Below, piece after piece: positions 37,201 through 44,400 of a DNA stretch of 64,000 nt. Below the pieces are notes generated by a model. That model did not search any database and was not told where the DNA came from. It saw only the letters and a program-made list of their open reading frames with translations. Location: positions 1-64,000 of the forward strand of contig VZSE01004127.1 in the NCBI GenBank assembly GCA_013398275.1. The letters are read 5' to 3'. Position numbers and translations under genes: made by a program. The stretch's first letter is position 1. Every line of letters begins with the position of its first letter. The stretch is from Promerops cafer (taxonomy: Eukaryota; Chordata; Aves; Passeriformes; Nectariniidae).

Positions 37201-38773
37201 AATAAAAGCACAGCCTCGAACTGTGAAGGAGCCAGGGTGCTCCCTTTGCTGAAGGATGGAATTGTGCATGAGGGAGGCAGCGCTGCCATCCCAGCAGGAT
37301 TGATGTCTTAACAGCCAGATAAATAAGGCTCAGGAGCAGGGGTGAGACAGGGTGATTGTGGCTGGTTTTGCTTAGCAATGGTAATCATGGAATCACAATT
37401 CCAGCACCTTTGCTGAGGTAAAATCAGAATCATTCCTGAGCGAGTAAACGTTGGAGTAATGATACAGATCCTGGTGCTGTGGAGCTGAGCAGAGAAGTTC
37501 CATTTTTGAGGATTGATCAAGAGTTCCTAAAAAAAAAGCTGTGATTCAGAACCTGGTCTCTACTCCAAATTAATCACTTAAAGGATTTAAGTAAATTCTG
37601 CAGTTCTGTTGATCAAGTGTATGTTTGCTCAGATTCCACTGGCACAACTACTAATAGAAGTGCCAAGACCAAATTTTTTCCCTGCTTGTCCATCAGCAGA
37701 TGTCACAAGGAGGTAGATTTAATTGTAGATCAGAATTTAGAACTGATATCAAATCCATGTGGTTGTATAATACTTTTCCTTTCCCAGAAGGAAAAGTAGC
37801 TGGAGAATGAATTAATGTACTAGTTTAATTTGAAGTCAGTGAATGTGTCTCTCAAAGTAAAAAGTGAGTTTAGTTTTTTGAAGAGTGGTGTTATTTCACT
37901 GTAGGGTTGGAGTTCTCATGGAATTCTCCTCTCCAACTCTTCCTTTCCATGCTGATAGTCAATAAATCATCTCTGCTCCTGAGAACAGCCCAGAGAACTG
38001 AACTGCTCACACAATTTTCATGGTGGTGATTGCAGTGACACAGGCTGCAGAACACCCATAAAAGCACAGTTTACACTAATTGTTCTCAAGATTTGATCTT
38101 AGATGTGCTTTGCTTGTCTGATAGAAACCCCTCTCTGTCTGCTTTTCTCCTTTGGCTTCTTCACATGTGTTTGTTACTGAGCAAAGATAAATACGTGCTG
38201 ATTTTGGTACATTCATGTGACATTTGCAGGAGTAGTTGCTCCCCATATAGAGGTCCACATTTACTTTAGATAACTCCCCCAGTTTAGATAGTAAAACTTT
38301 CCATGCTGATGGCCTTTAGATTTTGTCCAGATGGACAATAGGCACCAGCAGTCTGAGAAGAGCACAGCTCCTTGTTTTCAGCTGGCACTGCCCACACAAG
38401 TGAGTGCACTGTGCAGTCAATCCTTCCTTGCTGTTTCAAGCTCCTCCTCATTAATAACTGCTCTAATCCATCCTGTGACACTGTAGTCCATAGGCTGGCC
38501 TATTCCTAAAGATCTGGGAATGTGGATTCCTGACTTCCTGCCCTTGTTTTGCAGGGTAAAGTTGCAGAACGTGGCAGGCACGCAGAGCTCCTGGCGAATC
38601 CCAGCAATCTCTACTACGAGATGTGGCACACACAGAGCAGCAAAGTGCTCCACAGTCACGACCACCCAAACTGGGAGGAGAGAAATAGCCAGACATCCAA
38701 AGAGGAGGAAAGGAAGAAGCTAGAAGAAGAAATTATCAACAGTGTGAAAGGCTGTGGGAACTGTTCATGCTGA
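3820..38773 (+). CDS. ABCB7: ABCB7, mitochondrial iron-sulfur cluster ABC half-transporter (16-exon model)
   Basis: Spliced gene. Family knowledge: ABCB7 (yeast Atm1) is a homodimeric half-transporter of the mitochondrial inner membrane that exports a glutathione-linked sulfur or iron-sulfur species needed by the cytosolic Fe-S assembly machinery; human mutations cause X-linked sideroblastic anaemia with ataxia. Sequence evidence: exons 2-16 join in frame to 697 residues. Numbering from the first residue of exon 2, the membrane domain spans about 83-375 with six hydrophobic segments. Walker A GGSGSGKST is at 449-457, the Q-loop Gln at 497, signature LSGGEKQ at 553-559, Walker B with YDEA at 576-579, and the H-loop His at 609. 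The protein ends in a charged helix and GCGNCSC. With a 27-codon exon 1 the total is 724 residues, against about 752 in human; the shortfall is all in the targeting region. No exon is frameshifted. ABCB7 is X-linked in mammals; the orthologous region in chicken is on chromosome 4. Confidence 0.97.
5714..5727. repeat. 14-bp perfect AT-rich palindrome
   Basis: TACAATTAATTGTA is its own reverse complement. It is followed by further copies of the motif AATTGTA and TTACAAT within 30 bp, so the site could extrude as a small hairpin or bind a homeodomain dimer. Its intronic position is likely incidental. Confidence 0.5.
6990..7116 (+). mobile_element. CR1 LINE 3' fragment (intron 1)
   Basis: The stretch reads like the 3' end of an avian CR1: ATGCTCCATCCCTGGAAGTG, AAGGCCAGGTTGGATGGG, CCTGCCCATGGCAGAGG and AAGGTCCCTTCT in the canonical order. 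It is 5'-truncated with no reading frame left. Recognition is from memory of the family. Confidence 0.85.
9747..9824 (+). CDS. ABCB7: ABCB7 exon 2
   Basis: 26 codons, phase 0 at both ends, between TTTTGTAG and GTGGGT. It begins IPP and contains SWHSLGGNYS, which aligns with the human IPES...TWQRLGKGNS segment right after the targeting region. This is the fastest-evolving exon of the mature part, so the match is by position and a few anchor residues (IP, W, LG, N-S). Confidence 0.85.
9825..11331 (+). other. ABCB7: ABCB7 intron 2
   Basis: 1,507 bp, AT-rich, GTGGGT...CACACAG. No repeat or other exon recognised. Confidence 0.8.
11332..11418 (+). CDS. ABCB7: ABCB7 exon 3
   Basis: 29 codons, phase 0 at both ends, acceptor TTTTCACACAG and donor GTAAAA. 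It encodes a nearly invariant ABCB7 segment: [20 protein letters not shown] compares with the human [20 protein letters not shown]. The segment precedes the first membrane helix and contains the Cys-Trp-His-Gly-His cluster typical of ABCB7. Confidence 0.97.
11419..16175 (+). other. ABCB7: ABCB7 intron 3
   Basis: 4,757 bp, AT-rich, bounded by GTAAAA and CCATAG. Only short random frames; no confident repeat or additional exon recognised. Confidence 0.75.
16176..16295 (+). CDS. ABCB7: ABCB7 exon 4 (start of membrane domain)
   Basis: 40 codons, phase 0 at both ends, acceptor TTTCCCATAG and donor GTAAGA. It contains AMLSYVWPKDRPDLRARVA, identical over this stretch to mammalian ABCB7, then the start of the first transmembrane helix (SLGFLASAK). 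Confidence 0.98.
16296..23551 (+). other. ABCB7: ABCB7 intron 4
   Basis: 7,256 bp, the longest intron of the gene, AT-rich. I recognise no coding exon, no RNA gene and no confident CR1 or LTR sequence in it. Confidence 0.75.
23552..23684 (+). CDS. ABCB7: ABCB7 exon 5
   Basis: 133 bp, phase 0 in and phase 1 out; the terminal T joins AT of exon 6 to make Tyr. Acceptor CTGCTTTCAG, donor GTGAGT. It encodes AMNILVPFMFKYAVDSLNQ, continuing helix 1, and the loop plus start of helix 2 (TAATLATAVLVG). Near-identical to mammalian ABCB7. Confidence 0.98.
23685..24539 (+). other. ABCB7: ABCB7 intron 5
   Basis: 855 bp. About half is an antisense CR1 fragment that starts roughly 110 bp after the donor. 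The remainder is AT-rich up to the acceptor CCTTTTTAG. Confidence 0.85.
23791..24198 (-). mobile_element. CR1 LINE 3' fragment, antisense (intron 5)
   Basis: Read on the + strand it starts with the inverted CR1 tail (TCACAGAATCACAGAG), then TTTGGGCTGGAAGGGGCCTT, CATGGGCAGGGACACCTTCC and CTCCCTGGAGCCTTCCCTTC in the order expected for a minus-strand CR1. It is GC-rich relative to the surrounding intron. About 400 bp remain and no reverse transcriptase frame survives. Confidence 0.92.
24540..24808 (+). CDS. ABCB7: ABCB7 exon 6
   Basis: 269 bp that complete 90 codons with the T of exon 5. It encodes the end of helix 2 (YGISRAGAALFNEARNAVFG), the cytoplasm-type coupling region ([20 protein letters not shown], then SRQTGALSK and IDRGTRGISF) and helix 3. 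Donor GTAAGT. The [16 protein letters not shown] and HLSRQTGALSK motifs are diagnostic for Atm1/ABCB7. Confidence 0.98.
24809..26051 (+). other. ABCB7: ABCB7 intron 6
   Basis: 1,243 bp, AT-rich. Its last 107 bp hold a tandem duplication that carries a second copy of the 3' splice site, described separately. No dispersed repeat recognised. Confidence 0.85.
25945..26066 (+). repeat. ABCB7: Tandem duplication of the intron 6 / exon 7 splice acceptor
   Basis: Two adjacent near-identical copies, 25945-26006 (62 bp) and 26007-26066 (60 bp), differ only around the T-run and the preceding G-run. Each copy holds GATGATACTTGGGG, a T-rich tract, TTTGATTTTTAAATC, TTGCAG and the first 15 exonic bases (TATTACAAATGTGGT). 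The downstream AG (26050-26051) must be used to give the known protein. The upstream AG (25990-25991) is flanked by the same polypyrimidine tract and exonic bases, so it is an intact decoy acceptor. Confidence 0.97.
26052..26140 (+). CDS. ABCB7: ABCB7 exon 7
   Basis: 89 bp, phase 0 in and phase 2 out (AG joins G of exon 8 to give Arg). It encodes YYKCGAEFALVTLGTLGAYA, helix 4 of the membrane domain, then ITQW. Donor GTAAGG. The first five codons are also present 60 bp upstream in the duplicated acceptor copy. Confidence 0.98.
26141..26666 (+). other. ABCB7: ABCB7 intron 7
   Basis: 526 bp, bounded by GTAAGG and CCTTTGCCAG. No repeat or additional exon recognised. Confidence 0.85.
26667..26754 (+). 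CDS. ABCB7: ABCB7 exon 8
   Basis: 88 bp, phase 2 in and phase 0 out. It encodes [20 protein letters not shown] and NYETVK, the conserved helix in which Atm1-family proteins line the glutathione-binding cavity. Donor GTAAGG. Confidence 0.98.
26755..27378 (+). other. ABCB7: ABCB7 intron 8
   Basis: 624 bp. About a third is a sense-strand CR1 tail. Acceptor TATATTGCAG. Confidence 0.85.
27034..27245 (+). mobile_element. CR1 LINE 3' fragment (intron 8)
   Basis: It shows the CR1 order GGAGGTTTAGGTTGGATATT, AGGTTCTTCCCCCAGAGGAT, GGGCACTGAACAGGCTCCC, GGATGATCCTTGTGG and the terminal ATATTCTGTGATTCT tail. Same strand as ABCB7. It ends about 130 bp before exon 9. Confidence 0.92.
27379..27553 (+). CDS. 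ABCB7: ABCB7 exon 9
   Basis: 175 bp, phase 0 in and phase 1 out (G joins GC of exon 10 to give Gly). It encodes YFNNEKYEAQRYDEF, the linker helix and transmembrane helix 5 ([20 protein letters not shown]). Donor GTAACT. Highly conserved with mammals. Confidence 0.98.
27554..28948 (+). other. ABCB7: ABCB7 intron 9
   Basis: 1,395 bp, AT-rich, no dispersed repeat or further exon recognised. Confidence 0.8.
28949..29106 (+). CDS. ABCB7: ABCB7 exon 10
   Basis: 158 bp, phase 1 in and phase 0 out. It encodes SLSVGDLVMVNGLLFQLSFP and LGTVYRETRQALIDM, transmembrane helix 6 and the start of the linker to the nucleotide-binding domain. Acceptor GTCTTAAG; a second AG lies 4 bases further on (GCAG, 28949-28952) but would shift the frame. 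Donor GTAAGT. Confidence 0.97.
29107..29653 (+). other. ABCB7: ABCB7 intron 10
   Basis: 547 bp, bounded by GTAAGT and TTTTCATAG. No repeat or extra exon recognised. Confidence 0.85.
29654..29817 (+). CDS. ABCB7: ABCB7 exon 11 (start of nucleotide-binding domain)
   Basis: 164 bp, phase 0 in and phase 2 out. It encodes LQITPQTASIAFDNVHFEYL and AGKKVAIVGGSGS, ending inside the Walker A motif: the last two bases GG join G of exon 12 to make the Gly before the catalytic Lys. The in-frame donor is GTGGGT at 29818. A second GT with a better-looking context (GTAAAT, 29822) lies 4 bases on and would shift the frame. Confidence 0.96.
29818..29961 (+). other. ABCB7: ABCB7 intron 11, very short and open in frame
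   Basis: 144 bp, by far the shortest intron of the gene. It is an exact multiple of three and has no stop codon in the ABCB7 frame, so exon 11, the intron and exon 12 form one continuous open frame. The acceptor region (CAATTCTTTTCAATTTCAG) is pyrimidine-rich and the donor is GTGGGT. It must be removed to restore a contiguous Walker A motif. Confidence 0.95.
29962..30091 (+). CDS. ABCB7: ABCB7 exon 12
   Basis: 130 bp, phase 2 in and phase 0 out. It completes Walker A with K-S-T and encodes VRLLFRFYEPQKGNIYVAGQ, DVSLESLRKAIGVVPQ, ending at the Q-loop glutamine. Donor GTATTC is a weak match to consensus. Confidence 0.97.
30092..30594 (+). other. ABCB7: ABCB7 intron 12
   Basis: 503 bp. The acceptor ACGAATGCAG has only a short pyrimidine tract. 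No dispersed repeat recognised. Confidence 0.85.
30595..30766 (+). CDS. ABCB7: ABCB7 exon 13
   Basis: 172 bp, phase 0 in and phase 1 out (G joins GA of exon 14 to give Gly). It encodes DAVLFHNTIYYNLLYG, a variable loop (RPGATAEEVHAVAR), then HDAILRMPNGYNTQVGERGL and KLS, the first residues of the ABC signature. GC content is much higher than in the flanking exons, mainly through GC-ending codons in the middle third. Donor GTTGGC is a poor match to consensus but is the one that keeps frame. Confidence 0.97.
30860..31336 (-). mobile_element. CR1 LINE 3' fragment, antisense (intron 13)
   Basis: From left to right on the + strand: the inverted tail CACAGAATCATTGAGGTGGG, AAGTCCAACC, CTGGGCAGCCTGTTCCAGTG, AACCTGAACCTCCCTTGGAA and TCTGGACACTCTCCAGTCCC. 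The order matches a minus-strand CR1 of about 475 bp, diverged and without a reading frame. Confidence 0.92.
31941..32047 (-). mobile_element. CR1 LINE 3' end, antisense, about 107 bp (intron 13)
   Basis: GAAGAATAGAATGGTTTCAG, GGAGGGAACCTTCTATAAAT and CACTAGACCAGGTTGCTCAA form the last 100 bp of a CR1 on the minus strand. It abuts a CR1 piece in the opposite orientation. Confidence 0.85.
32051..32266 (+). mobile_element. CR1 LINE 3' fragment, sense (intron 13)
   Basis: GTTGAGGTTTAGACTGAATT, AATTTCTTCACCCAAAGGTT, GGCAGTGGTGGACTCCTCAT, CCTGGAGGGATTTAACAG and the terminal CCAACCTGCATGATTCTGTG follow the CR1 order on the + strand. It starts directly after the antisense piece. Confidence 0.88.
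34346..34449 (+). CDS. ABCB7: ABCB7 exon 14
   Basis: 104 bp, phase 1 in and phase 0 out. It encodes GEKQRVAIARAMLKEPLIFL and YDEATSSLDSITEE: the rest of the ABC signature, Walker B with the catalytic Glu, and the D-loop. Donor GTAAAT. All catalytic residues are intact. Confidence 0.98.
34450..35962 (+). other. ABCB7: ABCB7 intron 14
   Basis: 1,513 bp, AT-rich. No dispersed repeat or further exon recognised. Confidence 0.8.
35963..36070 (+). CDS. ABCB7: ABCB7 exon 15
   Basis: 36 codons, phase 0 at both ends, acceptor CAATCTTGCAG and donor GTGAGG. It encodes MVKHRTSIFIAHRLSTVVDA and DEIIVLDQ, including the H-loop His that contacts the ATP gamma-phosphate. Confidence 0.98.
36071..38554 (+). 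other. ABCB7: ABCB7 intron 15
   Basis: 2,484 bp, AT-rich. No dispersed repeat or additional exon recognised. Acceptor CCCTTGTTTTGCAG. Confidence 0.8.
38555..38773 (+). CDS. ABCB7: ABCB7 exon 16 (C-terminus and stop)
   Basis: 72 codons plus TGA at 38771-38773. It begins GKVAERGRHAELLANPSNLY, then EMWHTQSSKVL, a variable His-rich stretch (HSHDHPNW), a charged helix (KEEERKKLEEEIINS) and the conserved end VKGCGNCSC. The Cys-rich tail is shared with mammalian ABCB7; its role is not established as far as I know. Confidence 0.98.
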   Translation, partial: GKVAERGRHAELLANPSNLYYEMWHTQSSKVLHSHDHPNWEERNSQTSKEEERKKLEEEIINSVKGCGNCSC

Positions 38774-39540
38774 ATAGGACCCTGGATCTTGTATAGCAGG
38801 TTAAAAATGCACAAGAATACAGTGAAATGCAGCTCTTGTTTTTAAGTCAGCATTCAAAAACTTCTGGGTTTTACAGTTTTTGGATTTTACAGTTTCACAG
38901 AGGGACATAATTTCAACCAAAGGAGTTCTATTTTTGCATCTTTAGGAATCTCTAATATTCAGTGGCATCTGCAAGAGCTGAGCTTTTTCAAAAACTTTAA
39001 ACTTCCCAACCAAGGGTGTAATTTATGGCAATTTTTAGGCATTGGTAAATTCTCCTGGTAGTCGCCTGATGTGGGTTATTAAACTGTAAACAGACTTGTC
39101 CTTGATTTACATTATTTCTCATCATTGATGGTTGATAAATGCGTCATGTTTTAATTGTAATTGGGCTAATTTGAACTCATTTGCTAGTGAGGAAGATGCC
39201 TTTTAAATTCTTCAGTGATGTTCTGGTTTAAAATCATCTTCCTTGTAAAGAGTAAGAACAGCCTCAACAAAATATTAGGCTTCTAGTAGCAAACTGAATA
39301 TTGGAATTACCCCTCTCACCTTTCAGAAGCACCTTTGATACTGCAATATCAGGAAATTGATTGGTATTATTCTAAAGGAAAACTAACAGTATTTTTAAGT
39401 GAAAATGAGGAAATCCAACTTCAGGATTCTGTATCCTCAGCATCTGCTGTAGTAGTCAAAGCAGAATGCAGTCACTCTTTCTAGTTCAGTCATGGTCTTA
39501 GGGAGCAATTAAGATTCAATAAAGACTTCCATAAATTTCT
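38774..39540 (+). other. ABCB7: ABCB7 3' UTR
   Basis: About 770 bp of AT-rich sequence after the stop codon without further coding potential. The end is set about 15-20 bp after the polyadenylation signal. Confidence 0.75.
39518..39523 (+). terminator. ABCB7: Polyadenylation signal AATAAA
   Basis: A canonical AATAAA, the first one I see after the stop codon, at a plausible 3' UTR distance (about 745 bp). It lies shortly before the LTR-like element. Confidence 0.75.
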
Positions 39541-39677
39541 ATTATCTCATTAATGTATGAGAAAATGACCTGGATAATGCTGAAAGCATTGCTATAATAA
39601 TCTCCTCATTTCAACAGCCAAAACTTCTCCAGTGGAAGGAAAGCTCAGTGTTTGGGATCTGCAGGACACTGGGGGTG

Positions 39678-41452
39678 TGTCAGGTTTGGGTGAGGGCTGC
39701 AGGGGTCACATCTGGGAGAAGGTGCCAGAAGCTTCCCCCGTGTCCAGCAGAGCCAAGGCTGAGCACATCACCAACAGGGCAATCCACTGCTGGGATCAGG
39801 GATTCAGGAAGGGAGGAAAAGCACTGCAAGTGTAAGAGCAGCTGCAGCCAGAAGAGGGGTGGGAACATGGGAGAGGAACAGCCCTGCAGACAGGAGGGCA
39901 GGGAAGAAGGAGGGGCAGGAGGAACTCCAGGCTCTGGAGTGAGATTACCTGCAGCCCATGGGGGTCTATGATGGAGCAGGGATCCACCTGCAGCCCAAGA
40001 AGGAGCCTGTGATGGAGCAGAGATGTACCTGCATCCCAGGAAGGAGCCCGTGATGGAGCAGAGATGTACCTGCAGCCTGAGAAGGAGCCCATGATGGAGC
40101 AGAGATGCACCTGCAGCCTGGGAAGGAGTCCATGATGGAGCAGAGATGCACCTGCAGCCCGGGAAGGAGCCCATGCTGGAGCAGGGATCCACCTGCAGCC
40201 TGGGAAGGAGTCCATGATGGAGCAGGGATCCACCTGCAGCCTGGGAAGGAGCCCATGCTGGAGCAGAGATGCACCTGCAGCCTGGGAAGGAGCCCATGAT
40301 GGAGCAGAGATGCACCTGCAGCCCAGGAAGGAGCCCATGCTGGAGCAGGGATCCACCTGCAGCCTGGGAAGGAGCCCATGCTGGAGCAGGGATCCACCTG
40401 CAGCCTGGGAAGGAGCCCATGCTGGAGCAGGGATCCACCTGCAGCCTGGGAAGGAGCCCATGCTGGAGCAGAGATGCACCTGCAGCCCGGGAAGGAGCCC
40501 ATGCTGGAGCAGAGATGCACCTGCAGCCCGGGAAGGAGCCCATGATGGAGCAGAGATGCACCTGCAGCCTGGGAAGGAGTCCATGATGGAGCAGGGATCA
40601 CCTGCAGCCTGGGAAGGAGTCCATGATGGAGCAGGGATCCACCTGCAGCCTGGGAAGGAGCCCATGCTGGAGCAGAGATGCACCTGCAGCCTGGGAAGGA
40701 GCCCATGATGGAGCAGAGATGCACCTGCAGCCCAGGAAGGAGCCCATGCTGGAGCAGGGATCCACCTGCAGCCTGGGAAGGAGCCCATGCTGGAGCAGAG
40801 ATGCACCTGCAGCCTGGGAAGGAGCCCATGATGGAGCAGAGATGCACCTGCAGCCCAGGAAGGAGCCCATGCTGGAGCCAGGGGGATGTTCCCAGAGGAG
40901 GCTCTGACCCTGGGGGAAGCCCACACTGGATCAGGCTCCTGGCAGGACCCCTGGAGAGAGGAGCCTGTGGTGGAGCAGGTTTGCTGTGACCCTGTGGGGG
41001 ACCCACGCTGGAGCAGCCTTTTCCTGAAGGACCACACCCTGTGGCAAGAGGACACATGGAAAAGACACCCTGGGGCAGGGGAAGGGAAGGAGGAGGAGGA
41101 AGGAGCAGCGGGGACAATGTGATGAACTGACCACAGCCTCCATTCCTCACCCCCTGCACTGCTTGGAAGGAGGGGAGAATTCTGAAGTGAAGCTGAGCCT
41201 GGGAAGAAGGCAGGGATGGGAGGAAGGTGTTTTAAGATTTTGTTTCATTTTCTCATTACCCAACTCACACTTCTAATTTGCAGTAAATGAAGTTAATTTC
41301 CCCAAGTGGAGTCTGTTTTGCCCATGACAGTAATTGCTGAGTGGTCTCTCCCTGTCCCTGCCTCATCCCACGAGCCTTTCATTGTGTTCTCTCCCCTGCC
41401 CAGCTGGGAGGGAGAGGCTGGGTGGGCACCCAGCATCCAGCCAGGGTCAACA
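39678..41452 (+). mobile_element. LTR-like dispersed avian repeat (ERV-type), internally expanded
   Basis: Both ends and the 3' half match a dispersed avian family as I remember it. Start: TGTCAGGTTTGGGTGAGGGC. Middle: ACCCACGCTGGAGCAGCCTT and GATGAACTGACCACAGCCTC. End: GGTGTTTTAAGATTTTG, AGTCTGTTTTGCCCATGACA, CACGAGCCTTTCATTGTG and CATCCAGCCAGGGTCAACA. It begins TG and ends CA as LTRs do, but I see no target-site duplication, and the family name and exact borders need a repeat library. It has no viral gene. Most of the length is the internal 41-bp array. It lies about 140 bp downstream of the ABCB7 polyadenylation site. Confidence 0.7.
39948..40881 (+). repeat. Minisatellite, 41-bp unit, 22-23 copies
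   Basis: Units run CCCATG(A/C)TGGAGCAG, then (G/A)GAT(C/G)CACCTGCAG, then CC(TG/CG/CA)GGAAGGAG. The spacing of the CCTGCAG core is exactly 41 bp across the array (for example 40151, 40192, 40233), except one unit near 40600 that lost a base. The first three units (39.95-40.09 kb) are the most diverged and the last is partial. The array lies inside the LTR-like element, whose usual form, as I recall it, carries only a few copies of a GGAGCAG-containing module, so this is a local expansion. Nearly every unit has an E-box (CACCTG) and a CTGCAG. Confidence 0.97.
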
Positions 41453-44400
41453 GGATTGTATTTTTAGGCCTTGTCTCTCCAGGGAAGTTCACCATCTCTT
41501 TAGCATGAGCTATCCTGGTGTAATTCTTCATGTTGAATTTAAGAATTAAAATCTTCCTCTTGGATGCTAAAAAATAACTTTGTTATTTCTGAGGAATTGC
41601 ACCAGTATAATTACACTGATATAATTACATTTGTAAATCAGATGCAAGATTTCTCAGTGTGGGCACTAGGGAAGGGATGAATTTGGTGCTTCTGGAAATT
41701 TAATTGCAAATAAGCGTTTATTTTTTTGTTATACCCTCCTCTACAACTAAAAATAGGAACATAACTTAAAAGGAGTGAAACCTTTGCTAGTTACTTATTT
41801 TCTCTCTCTTAAAATGATGGGTGAAAAAACAACCTGGCATCAATCTCCAGTTAAAAATTATTCTGAAAGCACTTTACTTTTCATCCTTGGAGCACAGAAG
41901 CAAAGTGAAGTCCAGTTAATGTCGTGGCAGTGCAGAATTCCAGCTTACAACCTTCCCTTTATTTTCCCTAATTGTGTCCTGGCTGAGCTTCTGACAGCAG
42001 TGAGGGGACTGTAATGGTGCAGTTATCTCTCAGCTGCCAGAAATAGCAAAAGTTTATTGAAAATCTTATTTATGAGGAATCTCCCTTTCCTGCATCCTGA
42101 CAAACCCCAAATTATGGCTCTTCCCCTGCTCTGCAAGAGCTGATTTTTTGAATTAATCTGTCTGCTGTTCATGCAGCAGGTAACATGCAAAGGCTGTAAA
42201 TAGTAATATTTCAAGCCTAAGATTGTTTTCCTTGTGGCACAAAGATGAGAAATTACTCTGGTCTGAAATGTGGAGGGAAAGGGGTTTTCTTAGTGAAAAG
42301 TTTTCCATGTTCCAGGGCTTGGACATCCCAGAAGGTCCCAACAGGATGCACAGAATCGGGAATTGTCTGTGAAATGTCTGGACTCAGTGCCAAGTTTGAT
42401 TGTGTTTGTGAGGGACAGTTTCAGATGAAAGCTGATGGATTTTATCACTAGGGATGGACTTTGCAAGGGATGAGAGTCTTGGGCATTACAGGTTTGGAAT
42501 GAGGATGGTTTTCAGGTGGTAAATACCTGAAATGATCAATAGTTGTTTAAATCTGTAGGGTTTGATGCAGCTCTAAGGCTGTCTCTGCCATCCTTTTGGT
42601 GCCAGTGGATGTGCTGCAGCTGTGTCCAACTTTAAATGGAATGACAGGAGGGAACTCTGGACAAAGGCAGTTCCTGAAACAAGAGGCTGCTCATACAGTA
42701 GAATATGTGTTTTAAAGAAGTGCAGCGAGTTTCTGGAGATGACTGAAAACTTCCCCATGTCATGGAGTTGCTGGGTAAACTTTCCTGGCTTGGTGGTGGC
42801 TGTGTTGGGGTGAATGGCTGTGGAGAAGCAGCAGCAGCAATACTGGGTGACTCTTCTCTCTGCTGCAAAGTCAAACTTGTGCTCTTTTTATGTTTTTGTA
42901 CTTAAATTTTGAGATTTTATTCCTGTACTGTGACTCCAAAGTGTCACCACTGAAGCAGATGCTTAAAGCTCTGAATGGGAGAGTGGTGGCTTTGGAGAGA
43001 CTCACTGACCCTTAGGACAGTCTCCCTGGCACCTCTCAGGAGAGCCTTACAATTCTCACAGAAACAGATTTGGGGGCTCTCTCAGTGGATCAGTGGATCT
43101 TGGTAATTTTACTCTGCTGCAAACTGAAACATCCCTTTTCTAAACAGCAGCTTTTCATATTCTGGACTTGTAGCTGGTTGTTTTTCAAAATTCAAGTTAT
43201 CTACTCATTATAAAATCTTTGCTTGCAATTTTAGAGTAGAAAAAGACTTTTTTTTTTCTTCACTTTCTGTTTTTAGAGGAAATGTGTTTGTAGAAAATGG
43301 ACATTAAAAAGGAGCTGCTGCTTGCACTGTGTAATGATCTGTTAACTGTGAACTTAGAGAAATCAATCTTAATTTCCATGTAAAAACTTTTTAGGCTCAG
43401 GAGATCAAGTCACAACACACAAAATTTGGGCTATTTTAACCTCCAAGTTAGGAAACTTAATGAGTTTTTGGCAGGGAGGTTGTGCTTATTCCAAGTGGAT
43501 GTTCAAAGTTTACTCCTTGCAGATGATCCCTCAGGTTATCTCAGCTCTTGTGTTCCATCGAGTTACAGTTACCTACATCTCTCAACACTGAGATTCTGTT
43601 CAAGTTTCTTTTCAGAATGGAAATGTAAAACTTGCATTGTACAGGAAGGTGACGTGTTCCAGAACAACACAGAAAGCTCAGCTGAGATGAGATTGTGTAA
43701 CCCTTCCGCTGGAAGACTCCTTACCCTGACTCCTGTCCTTCACCTGTGTGTAGATAATTCTTACTAAATAAAGGATTTATCTTTGTGAATAGAAATGGCT
43801 GTCCTGTCACAAAGCTCTTCTAGCTTTGCAGCAATTCCCAGAGGAAACAGTCACTGCTATGGAATGTGAATCTTAATTCAGCAATTGTTTGTGGAGCTTG
43901 GTGGTGCCAGTGGAGCAGGTAACCAATCCTCGGGTGTGGGTTGGCATAAGGTGACTGAATTCCAGGTGATCCATCAGGGGTAAGTTCATAGATCACACCT
44001 GGATTCTGCCCCCACTCAGCTTTCACACCCCCTGCATTTGTGTGTGAAGCTGCAAAACCAGGCTGAGGAGCTCGTGTTGGCTGCATCCCCCTGATGAGAA
44101 TGAATGTGCTTGTGAGAAGCCTGACTGTTTCTTGCTTTAAAACACTGTGCTTTTATAAATGTAAACTCTTAATGTGTGCTCAGTCAAAGTAGAGCAGTTT
44201 TAAGAATCTGCTTGAGCCCTTGACATGACATTCTGGATTTCTCCTTGCAGCTGTAGCTCATTATCAAAGCAGAATGCAGGAAACATTTATTATTATTAAT
44301 AATATTTATTTATTTATTTTCTGCATTGCACTGTATTGATCTGAGCCACAACAGCCACTGCCCTGCTGTCACTGAGCTCTGGGTGGTTGTGCACAGGGCA

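Noticed and set aside
39948..40881. CRISPR-like regular repeat array
   Set aside because: Units are contiguous with no unique spacers, and the context is a vertebrate genome. It is a minisatellite.
39680..41159. Three overlapping minus-strand open frames of 293-419 codons, and several + strand frames of 94-164 codons, through the 41-bp array
   Set aside because: The unit lacks stops and 41 is not a multiple of three, so the same repeat is read in all phases and stays open in several frames at once. The peptides are just the three translations of the unit in rotation; there is no independent coding evidence.
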